This document shows positions 1-9,193 of a DNA stretch of 64,000 nucleotides, piece by piece. The stretch is taken from the NCBI RefSeq assembly GCF_002139855.1, contig NZ_CP018789.1, forward strand, positions 682,001-746,000, in the 5' to 3' direction. Made by a program: the position numbers and the translations under genes. A model generated the notes under the pieces. That model made no database searches. It was not told the DNA's origin and saw only the letters and a program-made list of their open reading frames with translations. The stretch comes from Campylobacter porcelli (GTDB lineage: Bacteria > Campylobacterota > Campylobacteria > Campylobacterales > Campylobacteraceae). Positions within the stretch are counted from its first letter, which is position 1. The number at the start of each line of letters is the position of its first letter.

Positions 1-1
1 G

Positions 2-2032
2 GAGATTAAAGAGGCTAAATTAAGAGGCGTTAAAAGTAGCGGAATGCTATGCTCCTCAACCGAGCTTGGCTTGCCTAAGATAAATGATGGGATAATGATC
101 TTAGATGATAGTATAGGCGAGTTGTGTTTAGGCAAGGCTCTTAGCGAGTATGAGGCTTTAAATGATGATATTATTGAGATTGAGCTGACACCAAATCGTG
201 GAGATTGTCTAAGTATATATGGCGTAGCTAGGGATCTATCAGCAGCTTTTGATATTATTATGAGAGATGGTGAGTTAAATATCGATGATGATAGGCAGCT
301 TGGGATTGGTCGTTTGCTTAGTGTTCATTGTGAGGATAAGATTAATGGTGCTTTTGCCTATAGGGCAGTTGGCATCACACAAAGCTTTCATCAAAGGCTA
401 AAATTAGCCATTAGAATAGCTATGATTGGCTCTAATAAAAATACAAATTTAGAGCGTGTGCTAGAGTATATCACTCACTATACTGGGGTTGTATTTAGGG
501 CTTATGACTATAATAAACTTGCAAATAATATTGATGAAAAAATAGCTATAACGATTAAAAAGCAAAGCAGTGGCGCATATGAGATTAGCTGTGGGGATAA
601 AATTTTAAGCCTAGCAGGGATTAATCAAAGCGATGAGGCCAGAGTAGATGAAAATAGCAAAATTGTCATAATAGAAGCTAGTTATATAGATCCAAATTTA
701 ATCTCACAAATCTTAGGCGATAATAAGAGTATTAAAAAAGATGAATTTACCCATAGGACAACTCGTGGTTCTGAGCCAAATTTAAACTACGCTATGGATA
801 TTTTATTTAGTCTATTATCTAAAAATAGTAGCGTATCGCCATACTCTGGCACGCAACAAGTCCAGCTAGATAAGGAGCAATCTGCCATTAGCTTTAGTGC
901 ATCTGAGATTAGCTCGATGATTGGAATGCAAATCAGCAGTAGCGGTATTGCTAAAATTCTTAAAAAGCTTGGATTTGATATTAATGCTAATGTAGAACAA
1001 GAGCAGATATATGCCAAAGCACCGCTATATCGACATGATATATTAAATTCTCACGATATTTGCGAAGAGATTGTAAGGATTATTGGAATTGATAATATCC
1101 CAGTAAAAGCACTAGAATATAGTGAAAAAAACCGCACAAATCAAGCGTATGAGAGATATAAATTATCTCGTGATATTAGGCAAAAAGCTGCGAATTTAGG
1201 ATTTTTTGAGAGTGTGCATTATCTATTTGATAATCCGCTTGAGCTTAAAGAGCTAGGCGTGGCTTGCTCATCTGAAGTGCTACTAAATCCGATAAATAGT
1301 GAGCTAAGCGTATTAAAGCCAACTCTTATTAACCACCTATTAAATGCAGTTAGCTTTAATATTAAAAATTCAAAAAGATCAATTAAGCTATTTGAATTTG
1401 GCGATGTGATTAATAAAGATGGTATCCAAAGGGCTAAATTTGGCTTTGTTTTTAGTGGGCTTTTAGGTGAGCCTACTCTTTTAAATGGTGCTAAACCAGC
1501 TACTATCGATTTTATCCATTTTGCGAATTTAATCCAAAATATTTTAGGTAAAATTGAGCTAAAAAAATCAATTGATATTGAATTTTTAAGCGAATTTGAA
1601 CAAGCCAAAGTCTATCAAAATGGCGACTATATCGGTTATATTGGCAGGGTTAATGCCGTAATAGAACAAAGTAGAGATCTATTTAAAACCTATATTTGTG
1701 AGATAGATTTTGACAATTTAAAACCTATAAAAAAACTAGCAAATCCATACTCTAAATTTCAAAGTTTAAGTAGAGATTTAAGCATTATAATGCCAAAAGA
1801 TATGCCATATCTTCGCATTAAAGAGGTAATTGAAGGGCTAGATATTAAAAGCTTAAAAGAGTTTTTGCCGACTGATATTTATAGCGATGAGAGCTTAGGT
1901 GATAATGTTAGCTTGAGTGTTAAATTTACATTTCAAGATGATGCTAAGACGCTAGAAGATGAGGAGATTGTAGCTATAATGGATAGGATTTTAGCGGCGT
2001 TAAAAGATAATTTAGGTGTGGGATTAAGATGA
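2..2032 (+). CDS. pheT: Phenylalanine--tRNA ligase beta subunit, 5' truncated by the window edge
   Basis: Beta subunit of the alpha2-beta2 phenylalanyl-tRNA synthetase, which charges tRNA-Phe in the cytoplasm. The frame is open back to base 2 without a start, and the first codons read as the end of the OB-fold tRNA-binding domain (SSGMLCSSTELGL), so the true start lies left of the window. Visible in order: the NRGDCLS stretch typical of the PheT domain junction, the B3/B4 editing region, B5, and a C-terminal ferredoxin-like anticodon-binding domain beginning near SRDLSIIMPKD. About 676 codons are present; full-length bacterial PheT is roughly 770-800 residues, so around a hundred are missing. 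It overlaps aroA by 4 bases (ATGA), as expected for translational coupling. The in-frame ATG at 44 is internal and should not be used as the start. Confidence 0.96.
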   Translation, partial: EIKEAKLRGVKSSGMLCSSTELGLPKINDGIMILDDSIGELCLGKALSEYEALNDDIIEIELTPNRGDCLSIYGVARDLSAAFDIIMRDGELNIDDDRQLGIGRLLSVHCEDKINGAFAYRAVGITQSFHQRLKLAIRIAMIGSNKNTNLERVLEYITHYTGVVFRAYDYNKLANNIDEKIAITIKKQSSGAYEISCGDKILSLAGINQSDEARVDENSKIVIIEASYIDPNLISQILGDNKSIKKDEFTHRTTRGSEPNLNYAMDILFSLLSKNSSVSPYSGTQQVQLDKEQSAISFSASEISSMIGMQISSSGIAKILKKLGFDINANVEQEQIYAKAPLYRHDILNSHDICEEIVRIIGIDNIPVKALEYSEKNRTNQAYERYKLSRDIRQKAANLGFFESVHYLFDNPLELKELGVACSSEVLLNPINSELSVLKPTLINHLLNAVSFNIKNSKRSIKLFEFGDVINKDGIQRAKFGFVFSGLLGEPTLLNGAKPATIDFIHFANLIQNILGKIELKKSIDIEFLSEFEQAKVYQNGDYIGYIGRVNAVIEQSRDLFKTYICEIDFDNLKPIKKLANPYSKFQSLSRDLSIIMPKDMPYLRIKEVIEGLDIKSLKEFLPTDIYSDESLGDNVSLSVKFTFQDDAKTLEDEEIVAIMDRILAALKDNLGVGLR

Positions 2033-3306
2033 AAGTAGAGGCTTTAAATTCTAAATTTGATATAGAGCTTGATCTAGTCTCTACAGATAAATCCATAAGC
2101 CATAGGTGTGCTATATTCTCTCTTTTGAGTGATGGAGTGAGCGTTATTAGTGATTATCTTGAAGCAGAAGATACTCTAAATTCTTTAGAAATTGCCAAAA
2201 AACTTGGTGCTAAGATTGAGAAAATTGATAATAAATACTATATCACGCCACCAGCTAAAATAAGCTCAGCTAAATCAGTTTTAGAGTGCGGCAACTCTGG
2301 AACGGCAATGAGAATATATATGGGGCTTTTGGCTGGTTGTGATGGATTTTATGTCTTAAGCGGAGATGAGTATCTAAATGAGCGTCCAATGCGACGCATA
2401 GCTAAGCCACTTATTGAAGTGGGGGCTAAGATTGATGGTAGAGATGACGCAAACAAAGCTCCAATCGCTATTAGGGGTAGAAATTTAGACTATTTTAGCT
2501 ATGATTCAAAGATAGCTTCAGCACAGGTTAAAAGTGCCTTAATTTTAGCTGGGCTTTGTGCTAAGGGGTGTGAATTTAGTGAACCAGAATTGAGCCGAGA
2601 TCATAGCGAAAGAATGCTAAAGGGAATGGGAGCTGATATTAGCTATAATAATGGCAAAATCATAGTAAAACCACTAAATTCCAAAAAATTAAAGCCACTT
2701 ATTATGAGTGTGCCAAATGATCCTAGCTCATGCTTTTTTTACGCTGTGGCTGCGGCTATAACTCCTGGGGCTAGGATTAAATTTAAAAATATACTACTTA
2801 ATAAAACTAGAATTCAAGCCTATAAAATTTTAGAAAAAATGGGTGCAAAAGTTAGCTACACATTGACAAATAGCGAGTATGAAGATATAGGAGATATTGA
2901 AATTATCGGCGATAAATTAAATTCCATTATCGTAGATGATAACATCTCATGGCTAATAGATGAAGCCCCAGCCCTTGCTATTGCTTTTGCTTGTGCTAAT
3001 GGCAAGAGCGAATTAAGAAATGCGGCTGAGCTTAGAGTAAAAGAGTGCGATAGAATTAGCGTAACTATCAACGCTTTAAAGGCTTGTGGTATAGAGGCTG
3101 GAGAGTATGATGATGGATTTTGGGTAGTTGGATCTAAGCCAAATAGGGCATTAATAGATAGCCACGGAGATCATAGAATTGCTATGAGTTTTGCGGTGCT
3201 TGGGCTAAAGTGCGGAATGAATATATCAAAGAGCGAATTTATAGCTACATCTTTTCCTAAATTTAGCCATTTTTTAAGGGTTTTAGGAGCTAAGGTTGAA
3301 GATTGA
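2029..3306 (+). CDS. aroA: 3-phosphoshikimate 1-carboxyvinyltransferase (EPSP synthase)
   Basis: Sixth step of the shikimate pathway: transfers enolpyruvyl from PEP to shikimate-3-phosphate. The 425-residue length is normal. Family motifs are present: DKSISHR (about residues 20-26), GNSGTAMR (88-95), the DHSERML stretch, ECDRIS, and DHRIAMSFAVLGL near the C-terminus. It sits between pheT (4-base overlap) and ispH (11-base overlap), the order I recall from C. jejuni. With such overlaps and no intergenic space it is very likely co-transcribed with both. A class II DAHP synthase at 57407-58756 supplies the entry step of the same pathway. Confidence 0.97.
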   Translation: MKVEALNSKFDIELDLVSTDKSISHRCAIFSLLSDGVSVISDYLEAEDTLNSLEIAKKLGAKIEKIDNKYYITPPAKISSAKSVLECGNSGTAMRIYMGLLAGCDGFYVLSGDEYLNERPMRRIAKPLIEVGAKIDGRDDANKAPIAIRGRNLDYFSYDSKIASAQVKSALILAGLCAKGCEFSEPELSRDHSERMLKGMGADISYNNGKIIVKPLNSKKLKPLIMSVPNDPSSCFFYAVAAAITPGARIKFKNILLNKTRIQAYKILEKMGAKVSYTLTNSEYEDIGDIEIIGDKLNSIIVDDNISWLIDEAPALAIAFACANGKSELRNAAELRVKECDRISVTINALKACGIEAGEYDDGFWVVGSKPNRALIDSHGDHRIAMSFAVLGLKCGMNISKSEFIATSFPKFSHFLRVLGAKVED

Positions 3307-4153
3307 ACTTGCTAAAAATTATGGATTTTGTTTTGGCGTTAAAAGAGCTATTAAAATAGCTGAAAATTCAGCCGGTTCGCAAGAATCCACATCAGCCACA
3401 ATCGGAGAATTAATACACAATAGCTTAGAAATTGATAGGTTAAAGGATAAATTTAGAGTAAAAACCTTAAAAAATATAAATGAGCTAACTGATGAGAAAA
3501 AGGCAATTATCCGCACTCATGGCATTACAAAAGGTGATTTGCAAAGGCTTAAAACCACTGGAATAGAGATAATAGACGCTACTTGCCCATTTGTAACCAA
3601 ACCGCAAAATATCGTAGAGAAAATGAGTAATGAAGGCTACGAAATAGTGATATTTGGGGATATTAATCATCCTGAAGTAAGAGGCGTTATGAGCTATTCG
3701 ACTAAGACTGTTCATGTGGTTTTGTCTAAAGATGAATTAGAAAGTGCTAAACTACCTCAAAAAGTAGCAGTAATATCTCAAACTACTAAGAAAATTGAAG
3801 ATTTTATGACTATTGTAACCTACCTTATGCAAAGAGTAAAAGAGGTTAGAGTCTTTAATACAATATGTAATGCGACCTTAGAAAATCAAGAGGCCGTAAG
3901 AGAGTTAGCCACAAAAGCAGATGTGATGGTAATCGTAGGCGGTAAAAACTCATCAAATACCAAGCAGTTATATTTAATAGCTAAGAATTTATGCAAGGAT
4001 AGCTATTTGATTGAGAGTCAAGATGAGTTAAATTCATCTTGGTTTAAAGATAAGAAATATTGTGGCGTAAGTGCTGGGGCTAGCACACCTGAGTGGGTTA
4101 TACAAAATGTGATAAAAGAGCTTGAAAATATCGATAAAATTTGTAATGGTTAA
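3296..4153 (+). CDS. ispH: 4-hydroxy-3-methylbut-2-enyl diphosphate reductase
   Basis: Last enzyme of the MEP isoprenoid pathway, a [4Fe-4S] protein producing IPP and DMAPP. The three cluster cysteines are visible: C12 in FCFGV, C97 in ATCPF and C191 in TICNAT. The HPE motif (GDINHPEVRG) and the serine/asparagine diphosphate-binding stretch KNSSNT are also present. The start is a TTG inside the 3' end of aroA; the cysteine near residue 12 fixes the N-terminus, because IspH proteins normally begin only about ten residues before it. Length 285 residues is typical. It is the last gene of the pheT-aroA-ispH run; an intergenic region with promoters for rpsA follows. Confidence 0.96.
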   Translation: MKIELAKNYGFCFGVKRAIKIAENSAGSQESTSATIGELIHNSLEIDRLKDKFRVKTLKNINELTDEKKAIIRTHGITKGDLQRLKTTGIEIIDATCPFVTKPQNIVEKMSNEGYEIVIFGDINHPEVRGVMSYSTKTVHVVLSKDELESAKLPQKVAVISQTTKKIEDFMTIVTYLMQRVKEVRVFNTICNATLENQEAVRELATKADVMVIVGGKNSSNTKQLYLIAKNLCKDSYLIESQDELNSSWFKDKKYCGVSAGASTPEWVIQNVIKELENIDKICNG

Positions 4154-4182
4154 TATAATATAAAGCTAAAAAAAGGTAGAAT
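4154..4182 (+). promoter_or_regulatory. Tandem -10 boxes upstream of rpsA
   Basis: Two sigma-70-like -10 hexamers lie in the 82-base gap before rpsA: TATAAT at 4154-4159 and TAGAAT at 4177-4182. Campylobacter promoters depend mainly on the -10 and AT-rich upstream DNA, so no clear -35 is expected. Either would give a leader of roughly 45-70 bases. Confidence 0.55.
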
Positions 4183-4235
4183 TTAGCACTTAAATGCTGT
4201 AAAGCAGAAAGAAATCTATAGATAAAAGGAACAAG

Positions 4236-5906
4236 ATGGCTGAGGCGAATAAATTCGTTAATAATGACATTGACAAAATCGAGCTAGAAGAAGATTTTGC
4301 TACTATGTTTGAAGAGTCTTTAAAGAGTGAAGAAGCTACCGTGTGCGATGGTGTAATCGTAAATATCAAAGATGATGAAGTCTATGTAGATATACGCAAA
4401 AAATCAGAAGGAGTGATGAGTATATCTGAGATCACTGATGAGAATGGAAATTTGCTATTTAATATCGGTGATAGCATTAAAGTAGCAGTAACAGGCTCTA
4501 AAAATGGCAGACCTAGCGTATCACATAAAAAAGCTCTTAGAAAAGAGAAGGTAAAGGCATTTATAGATAATTTTGATGAGAATGCTGAGAATATATTTGA
4601 TGTAAAGATTATATCAAAAAATAAAGGTGGTTTTGTCGCTGTTAATGATGATGGTATAGAGTTTTTTATGCCTAGATCGCAAAGCGGATTTAAAGACCCA
4701 AATCAAGCTATGAATAAGAGCTTTAAAGTCAAAGTAATTAAGATTGATAAGGAAAATCAAAGCATTGTAGTCTCACGCAAAAAGCTAGTTGATGAAGATA
4801 GAAAAAAGCGTAAAGAGATAGTATCTACAATCTTAGAAAATAAAGATATAATAGAAGGCACAATCAAAAAAATTACAACATATGGAATGTTTGTAGATGT
4901 AGGTGGAATAGATGGCTTAGTCCATTATAGCGAGATTAGCTATAAAGGTCCAGTAAATCCAAATACTCTATATAAAGAGGGTGATAAGGTAGATGTCAAA
5001 ATTATTAAATATGATAATGAGAAAAAGCATCTATCGCTATCTATTAAAGCAGCGGCTCCAGACCCATGGGAAGAGATTAAAGATGGCTTAGAAGTAGGAG
5101 ATACTATTAAGGTAACTGTAAGCAATATCGAGCCTTATGGTGCTTTTGTTGATTTGGGTAATGATATTGAAGGTTTTTTACACATTAGCGAAATTTCTTG
5201 GGATAAAAATATAAAAAATCCTAAAGATTTCATCAAAGAAAATGAAGAGTTAGATGTAGAGGTTATAGAGATTAACCCAGCTAGTCGTCGCCTAAGAGTA
5301 AGTCTTAAAAATTTATTACCAAAACCATTTGATGAGTTTAGCTCTAAATTTAAAGAAGGAGATGTGGTAAAAGGTATAGTAACTACTCTTACTAATTTTG
5401 GTGCTTTTGTAAGAGTAGGCGGATTAGAGGGCTTATTACATAATGAAGACTCATCTTGGGATAGAAATGATAAGTGTAAAGATATGTTTAAAGCTGGCGA
5501 TGAAGTAGAGGTAAAAATCATTAAAATTGATCCAAAAGAGCAAAAAATCTCTTTAAGCCAAAAAGATTTAAAAGCTAGCCCGGCTATGGAATATGCTAGA
5601 TCTCACTCTATAGGCGATATTGTAAGTGGAACTATAAGAGATATTAAAGATTTTGGTATATTTGTAAGCTTAGATGGCAATGTCGATGCTCTAATTAGAA
5701 AAGAAGATATAGGTTCACTTGATATTGATTCTTTAAAAATTGGAGATAGCATAGAGGCTGCTATTGCTTTTATTGATGAGAAAAAGAATAGAATTCGCCT
5801 AAGCGTAAAAAGATTAGCTAAACAAAAAGAGCGTGAAGTCTTAAATGAGATTAATGATGATGATAAAATGACGCTTGGTGATATTATTAAAGAGCAGTTA
5901 GCATAA
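4236..5906 (+). CDS. rpsA: 30S ribosomal protein S1
   Basis: Large RNA-binding ribosomal protein that docks mRNAs on the 30S subunit. The 556-residue protein shows six successive S1 (OB-fold) repeats of about 85 residues. Their cores include VYVDIRKKSEG, GMFVDVGGIDGLVHYSEIS, GAFVDLGNDIEGFLHISEISWD, GAFVRVGGLEGLL and GIFVSLDGNVDAL; the first two repeats are more degenerate, as is usual for ribosome-docking S1 domains. The ATG at 4236 follows an AAAAGGAACAAG ribosome-binding site. It has its own tandem promoters, and an unknown membrane-anchored gene follows 7 bases later. Confidence 0.97.
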   Translation: MAEANKFVNNDIDKIELEEDFATMFEESLKSEEATVCDGVIVNIKDDEVYVDIRKKSEGVMSISEITDENGNLLFNIGDSIKVAVTGSKNGRPSVSHKKALRKEKVKAFIDNFDENAENIFDVKIISKNKGGFVAVNDDGIEFFMPRSQSGFKDPNQAMNKSFKVKVIKIDKENQSIVVSRKKLVDEDRKKRKEIVSTILENKDIIEGTIKKITTYGMFVDVGGIDGLVHYSEISYKGPVNPNTLYKEGDKVDVKIIKYDNEKKHLSLSIKAAAPDPWEEIKDGLEVGDTIKVTVSNIEPYGAFVDLGNDIEGFLHISEISWDKNIKNPKDFIKENEELDVEVIEINPASRRLRVSLKNLLPKPFDEFSSKFKEGDVVKGIVTTLTNFGAFVRVGGLEGLLHNEDSSWDRNDKCKDMFKAGDEVEVKIIKIDPKEQKISLSQKDLKASPAMEYARSHSIGDIVSGTIRDIKDFGIFVSLDGNVDALIRKEDIGSLDIDSLKIGDSIEAAIAFIDEKKNRIRLSVKRLAKQKEREVLNEINDDDKMTLGDIIKEQLA

Positions 5907-5913
5907 TTGAGTT

Positions 5914-6399
5914 ATGAAAACTAACAGCCTTTATCTTATTTTAGCTGTTATATTTGTAGTAGTTTTTGGTGGATTGATAGCCTTGTTTGCTTATGCAAAT
6001 TCGGGGCTATCCTCTCCTTTAGCGACAGCTACTAGTAGTGATATAAATTTAGATTATAATTATCAAAAATCAGGTAATTGGCTAGAGAAGATTGCAGAGT
6101 TTAAAAATAATAACTCTGTATTGCCTACAAATTTAATGATAATTAAGATAGATGATAAGAAGATTGCTGATAATAAGCCTACTAAGCAATATATATTAAT
6201 TATCAATAGATGTGATTTTTATTCTATGTTTTGTATAAATAGAGTTTTTAAGGATTTTAATCTAAATTTTACAGTGGTAAAAGATGGCGATATAGCTACT
6301 ATTTATATGGATACAGATGATAAAGATATGGCTTTAAAAGTAGTTAATGGACTCAAAAAATATAATATTCATACAACTTTAAAGGAAATTAACCTATGA
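5914..6399 (+). CDS. Uncharacterised membrane-anchored protein
   Basis: I do not recognise a family. The 161-residue protein has one hydrophobic helix (about residues 6-28, LILAVIFVVVFGGLIALFAYA) with a short basic N-terminus, so it is probably anchored in the inner membrane with its C-terminal domain in the periplasm. The rest is hydrophilic, with two cysteines (CDFYSMFC) that could form a disulfide or bind something. It lies 7 bases after rpsA and overlaps serA by 4 bases, so it is part of that operon. C. jejuni has an unnamed predicted periplasmic protein at the equivalent place between rpsA and serA, as I recall. Function unknown. Confidence 0.85.
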   Translation: MKTNSLYLILAVIFVVVFGGLIALFAYANSGLSSPLATATSSDINLDYNYQKSGNWLEKIAEFKNNNSVLPTNLMIIKIDDKKIADNKPTKQYILIINRCDFYSMFCINRVFKDFNLNFTVVKDGDIATIYMDTDDKDMALKVVNGLKKYNIHTTLKEINL

Positions 6400-7979
6400 A
6401 AACAGTTATAGTGTGCGATGCTATCCATCCAGTTGGTTTTGAAATTTTAAATGCTCAAAGTGATATAAAAGTTATCGATGCTGTAGATATGCCAAAAGAT
6501 AAACTTTTAGAGATTTTGGGTGAGGCTGATGTGGCTATTACTCGTAGCTCAACTGATTGTGGTGAGAAATTTATAAACGCAGCTACAAAATTGAAGGCTT
6601 TAGTTAGAGCTGGTGTCGGCGTGGATAATGTTGATATAGATGGCTTTTCTAAAAAGGGCATTATAGTTATGAATGTACCAACTGCAAATACAATTGCGGC
6701 TGTTGAAATGACTATGTGCCATCTGTTAAATAGTGCTAGAAATTATATTAATTCAGTAAATGACTTGCAGCAAAATCGTATTTGGAAGCGTGAAAAATGG
6801 TATGGCAATGAGCTTTATGGCAAGACTTTAGGCGTAATTGGCTTTGGTAATATCGGCTCAAGAGTAGCATATAGAAGCCTTGCTTTTGGTATGAAGGTTA
6901 TAGCCTATGATCCATATATCGATCCTAGTAAGGCTACAGATATGGGGGCTACATATACTACGAATTTTGATGATATTTTGGGTTGTGATTTTATCACTAT
7001 TCACACACCAAAAAATAAAGAGACTACAAATATGGTAGATGAAGAGCAGATTGCTAAGATGAAAGATGGAGTAAGGCTTATCAATTGCGCTCGTGGTGGC
7101 TTGTATAATGAAGAGGCTCTTTATAAGAATTTAAAAAGTGGTAAAATAGCATATGCTGGCATCGATGTGTTTGTTAAAGAGCCTGGCAATGACCATCAGC
7201 TACTAGAACTTAGCAATGTAAGTGCTACTCCGCACCTAGGTGCTAACACATATGAATCGCAAAAAAATATCGCCATTGACGCAGCAGAGCAGGCCATTAG
7301 TGCAGCAAGGGGTATTTGCTATCCAAATGCTCTAAATTTACCTATTAAAGTAGAGGATTTACCTTTGTTTGTGGCTCCTTATACAGAGCTTTTACCTAAG
7401 ATGGCGTATTTTGCCTCTCAGCTTAGTGGCAAAAAGCAGATTAAAGCTATTAGATTAGAGCTTGAAGGAGAGGTGTCAGATTACGCTGAAGCTATGCTAT
7501 CTTTTGGTATTGCTGGGGCTTTAAAAGATGTTTTAGGTGATACTATAAATTATGAAAACGCCACGCTAAAAGCAGCTGAAAAGGGTATTGAAGTATCTAC
7601 TAATGTAGTGCCAACAAGTGGGTATAAGAGCAAATTAACAATCAAGCTAATCACAGATGAGGACTCTGTGAGCGTAGGTGGCACTGTATTTAGCGAAACA
7701 GAGCAAAGAATAGTAAGCGTAAATGGCTTTAAGACTGATTTTAAGCCAAAAGGTAGAATGATAGTATTTAAAAATCGTGATATACCAGGCGTTATTAGCG
7801 ATATTAGCGGAATTCTAGCAAAAGCTAAGATTAATATTGCTGATTTTAGATTAGGTAGAGATAATGATGGCTTTGCCCTAGCTGTTATATTAGTAGATGA
7901 GGATATTAACAAAGATATACTAGACCAGCTAAATGCACTTGATGCGTGTGTGTGGGCTAGATATGCAGTATTAATTTAA
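6396..7979 (+). CDS. serA: D-3-phosphoglycerate dehydrogenase
   Basis: First step of serine biosynthesis: NAD-dependent oxidation of 3-phosphoglycerate. The long form (527 residues) has the N-terminal hydroxyacid-dehydrogenase domain with the Rossmann signature GFGNIG (149-154) and the catalytic triad R233 (CARGG), E262 (KEPG) and H280 (ATPHLGANT). These are followed by the intervening allosteric substrate-binding domain and a C-terminal ACT domain from about residue 455 ([19 protein letters not shown]). The ACT domain suggests serine feedback control, known for the family. It is coupled by a 4-base overlap to the preceding membrane protein and sits 11 bases before efp. Confidence 0.97.
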   Translation: MKTVIVCDAIHPVGFEILNAQSDIKVIDAVDMPKDKLLEILGEADVAITRSSTDCGEKFINAATKLKALVRAGVGVDNVDIDGFSKKGIIVMNVPTANTIAAVEMTMCHLLNSARNYINSVNDLQQNRIWKREKWYGNELYGKTLGVIGFGNIGSRVAYRSLAFGMKVIAYDPYIDPSKATDMGATYTTNFDDILGCDFITIHTPKNKETTNMVDEEQIAKMKDGVRLINCARGGLYNEEALYKNLKSGKIAYAGIDVFVKEPGNDHQLLELSNVSATPHLGANTYESQKNIAIDAAEQAISAARGICYPNALNLPIKVEDLPLFVAPYTELLPKMAYFASQLSGKKQIKAIRLELEGEVSDYAEAMLSFGIAGALKDVLGDTINYENATLKAAEKGIEVSTNVVPTSGYKSKLTIKLITDEDSVSVGGTVFSETEQRIVSVNGFKTDFKPKGRMIVFKNRDIPGVISDISGILAKAKINIADFRLGRDNDGFALAVILVDEDINKDILDQLNALDACVWARYAVLI

Positions 7980-7990
7980 AAGGAGAAAAT

Positions 7991-8560
7991 ATGGCAACAT
8001 ACTCTATGGGAGATTTAAAAAAGGGTTTAAAAATCGAAATTGATGGCAAACCTTATAAAATTGTCGAGTATCAACATGTAAAACCTGGCAAGGGTGCGGC
8101 ATTTGTGCGTGTAAAAATCAAATCATTTGTCGATGGTAAGGTATTAGAAAAAACCTTCCACGCAGGCGATAAGTGTGAGGCTCCAAATTTAGTAGAAAAA
8201 GAGATGCAATATCTATATGATGATGGCGAATACTCTCAATTTATGGATGTTGAGTCATATGAGCAAGTAGCCATTGCTGATGAGGAGATAGGTGAAGCTA
8301 AAAAATGGATGATAGATGGAATGATGGTTCAAATCCTATTTCACAATGGCAAGGCAATTGGCGTAGAGGTGCCACAAGTTGTGGAGTTAAAAATAGTTGA
8401 AACTCAGCCAAATTTCAAAGGCGACACTCAAGGTAGCAATAAAAAACCAGCAACTCTAGAGAGCGGTGCTGTAGTTCAGATACCATTTCATGTGCTTGAG
8501 GGCGAGGTAATTCGTGTAGATACTGTGCGTGGTGAGTATATAGAAAGAGCAAATAAATAA
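7991..8560 (+). CDS. efp: Elongation factor P
   Basis: Translation factor that relieves ribosome stalling at polyproline stretches by binding between the P and E sites. At 189 residues it has the three beta-barrel domains of the family. The loop that carries the modifiable residue reads [10 protein letters not shown], putting lysine at position 34 as in E. coli EF-P, which is beta-lysylated; whether this one is modified cannot be told from the window. The ATG is preceded by AAAAGGAGAAAAT, a strong ribosome-binding site. It lies 11 bases after serA. The stop is followed almost at once by a C9 tract and a hairpin. Confidence 0.97.
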   Translation: MATYSMGDLKKGLKIEIDGKPYKIVEYQHVKPGKGAAFVRVKIKSFVDGKVLEKTFHAGDKCEAPNLVEKEMQYLYDDGEYSQFMDVESYEQVAIADEEIGEAKKWMIDGMMVQILFHNGKAIGVEVPQVVELKIVETQPNFKGDTQGSNKKPATLESGAVVQIPFHVLEGEVIRVDTVRGEYIERANK

Positions 8561-8561
8561 T

Positions 8562-8570
8562 CCCCCCCCC
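8562..8570 (+). repeat. Homopolymeric C9 tract
   Basis: Nine consecutive cytosines directly after the efp stop codon. It is the only C or G run of this length I saw in a window that is otherwise poor in such runs. Poly-G/C tracts of this size are the usual substrate of slipped-strand phase variation in Campylobacter. This one is outside any coding frame, so any effect would be on transcript or termination. Confidence 0.9.
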
Positions 8571-8580
8571 ACTTTTTTAA

Positions 8581-8607
8581 TCCTTGCAAATTTAATCTTT
8601 GCAAGGA
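8581..8607 (+). terminator. Hairpin between efp and the SCO1-like gene
   Basis: Perfect 10-base inverted repeat (TCCTTGCAAA / TTTGCAAGGA) with a 7-base loop, followed by a short T-rich stretch and preceded by ACTTTTTTAA. It is plausibly an intrinsic terminator or attenuator after efp. The T tract is weak, so some read-through into the next gene is likely. Confidence 0.55.
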
Positions 8608-8638
8608 AATTTTGATTAAGCAAATTTTAGGAGCACTT

Positions 8639-9193
8639 ATGAAAAGATTGGCGTATGCTGTTTTGTTAATTGTATTAGCACTTGGTGCGTATATTTTGGT
8701 AGATAATAGACTAAAAATTGCCAAATATAATTTTGACGCAAATAGTACGCTTGGAGCTGTGAATATAACAAGCTTTAAAGATGAGTATAAAATTTTATAT
8801 TTTGGCTATACATTCTGCCCTGATATTTGCCCTTCTACTTTTACTATTCTCTCATCAGTAATCGATGAAATGGGGTTAAATGATAGGATTAAAGTTCTGT
8901 TTGTTACTCTTGATTTACAAAGAGATAGCGAAAAGGAGTGCGATGAATTTGCTAAATATTTTTATTCAAATTCAGTATGTTTAAAGATGAAAGATGATGA
9001 GTTAAAAAGGGTAGTAGAGAATTATAACGCTAGATATAAGATTGTAAATTTACAAAATTCAGCTATGGATTATAGCGTGGCTCATAGCTCTTCACTCTAT
9101 CTATTTCAAAAAGATGGGAAATTTTATAAAGAGATCTCAAATTTAACCAAAGATGAGATAAGAAAAGAGATTTTGGGATTGACTAAAAATTAA
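8639..9193 (+). CDS. SCO1/SenC family copper chaperone-like thioredoxin protein
   Basis: SCO proteins deliver copper to the CuA or CuB centre of cytochrome oxidases, or act as thiol-disulfide proteins in the periplasm. The start chosen is the ATG at 8639, preceded by TAGGAG five bases upstream; an in-frame TTG at 8612 lies within the hairpin region and lacks a ribosome-binding site. The 184-residue product has an N-terminal membrane anchor (about 4-21), the metal-binding CPDIC motif (C60, C64) and the conserved distal histidine H149 (SVAHSS), all in the usual thioredoxin-fold order. The 3' end overlaps the convergent rodA by 11 bases. No clear promoter is visible, so expression may depend on read-through from efp. 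Confidence 0.9.
   Translation: MKRLAYAVLLIVLALGAYILVDNRLKIAKYNFDANSTLGAVNITSFKDEYKILYFGYTFCPDICPSTFTILSSVIDEMGLNDRIKVLFVTLDLQRDSEKECDEFAKYFYSNSVCLKMKDDELKRVVENYNARYKIVNLQNSAMDYSVAHSSSLYLFQKDGKFYKEISNLTKDEIRKEILGLTKN

Noticed and set aside
7991-9193. efp and the SCO1-like gene are in the same frame with only one stop codon between them, so read-through would fuse them.
   Set aside because: The linker has a hairpin, a C9 tract and no sign of a stop-codon read-through context. A 26-codon open stretch can arise by chance, and the SCO1-like gene has its own ATG and ribosome-binding site.
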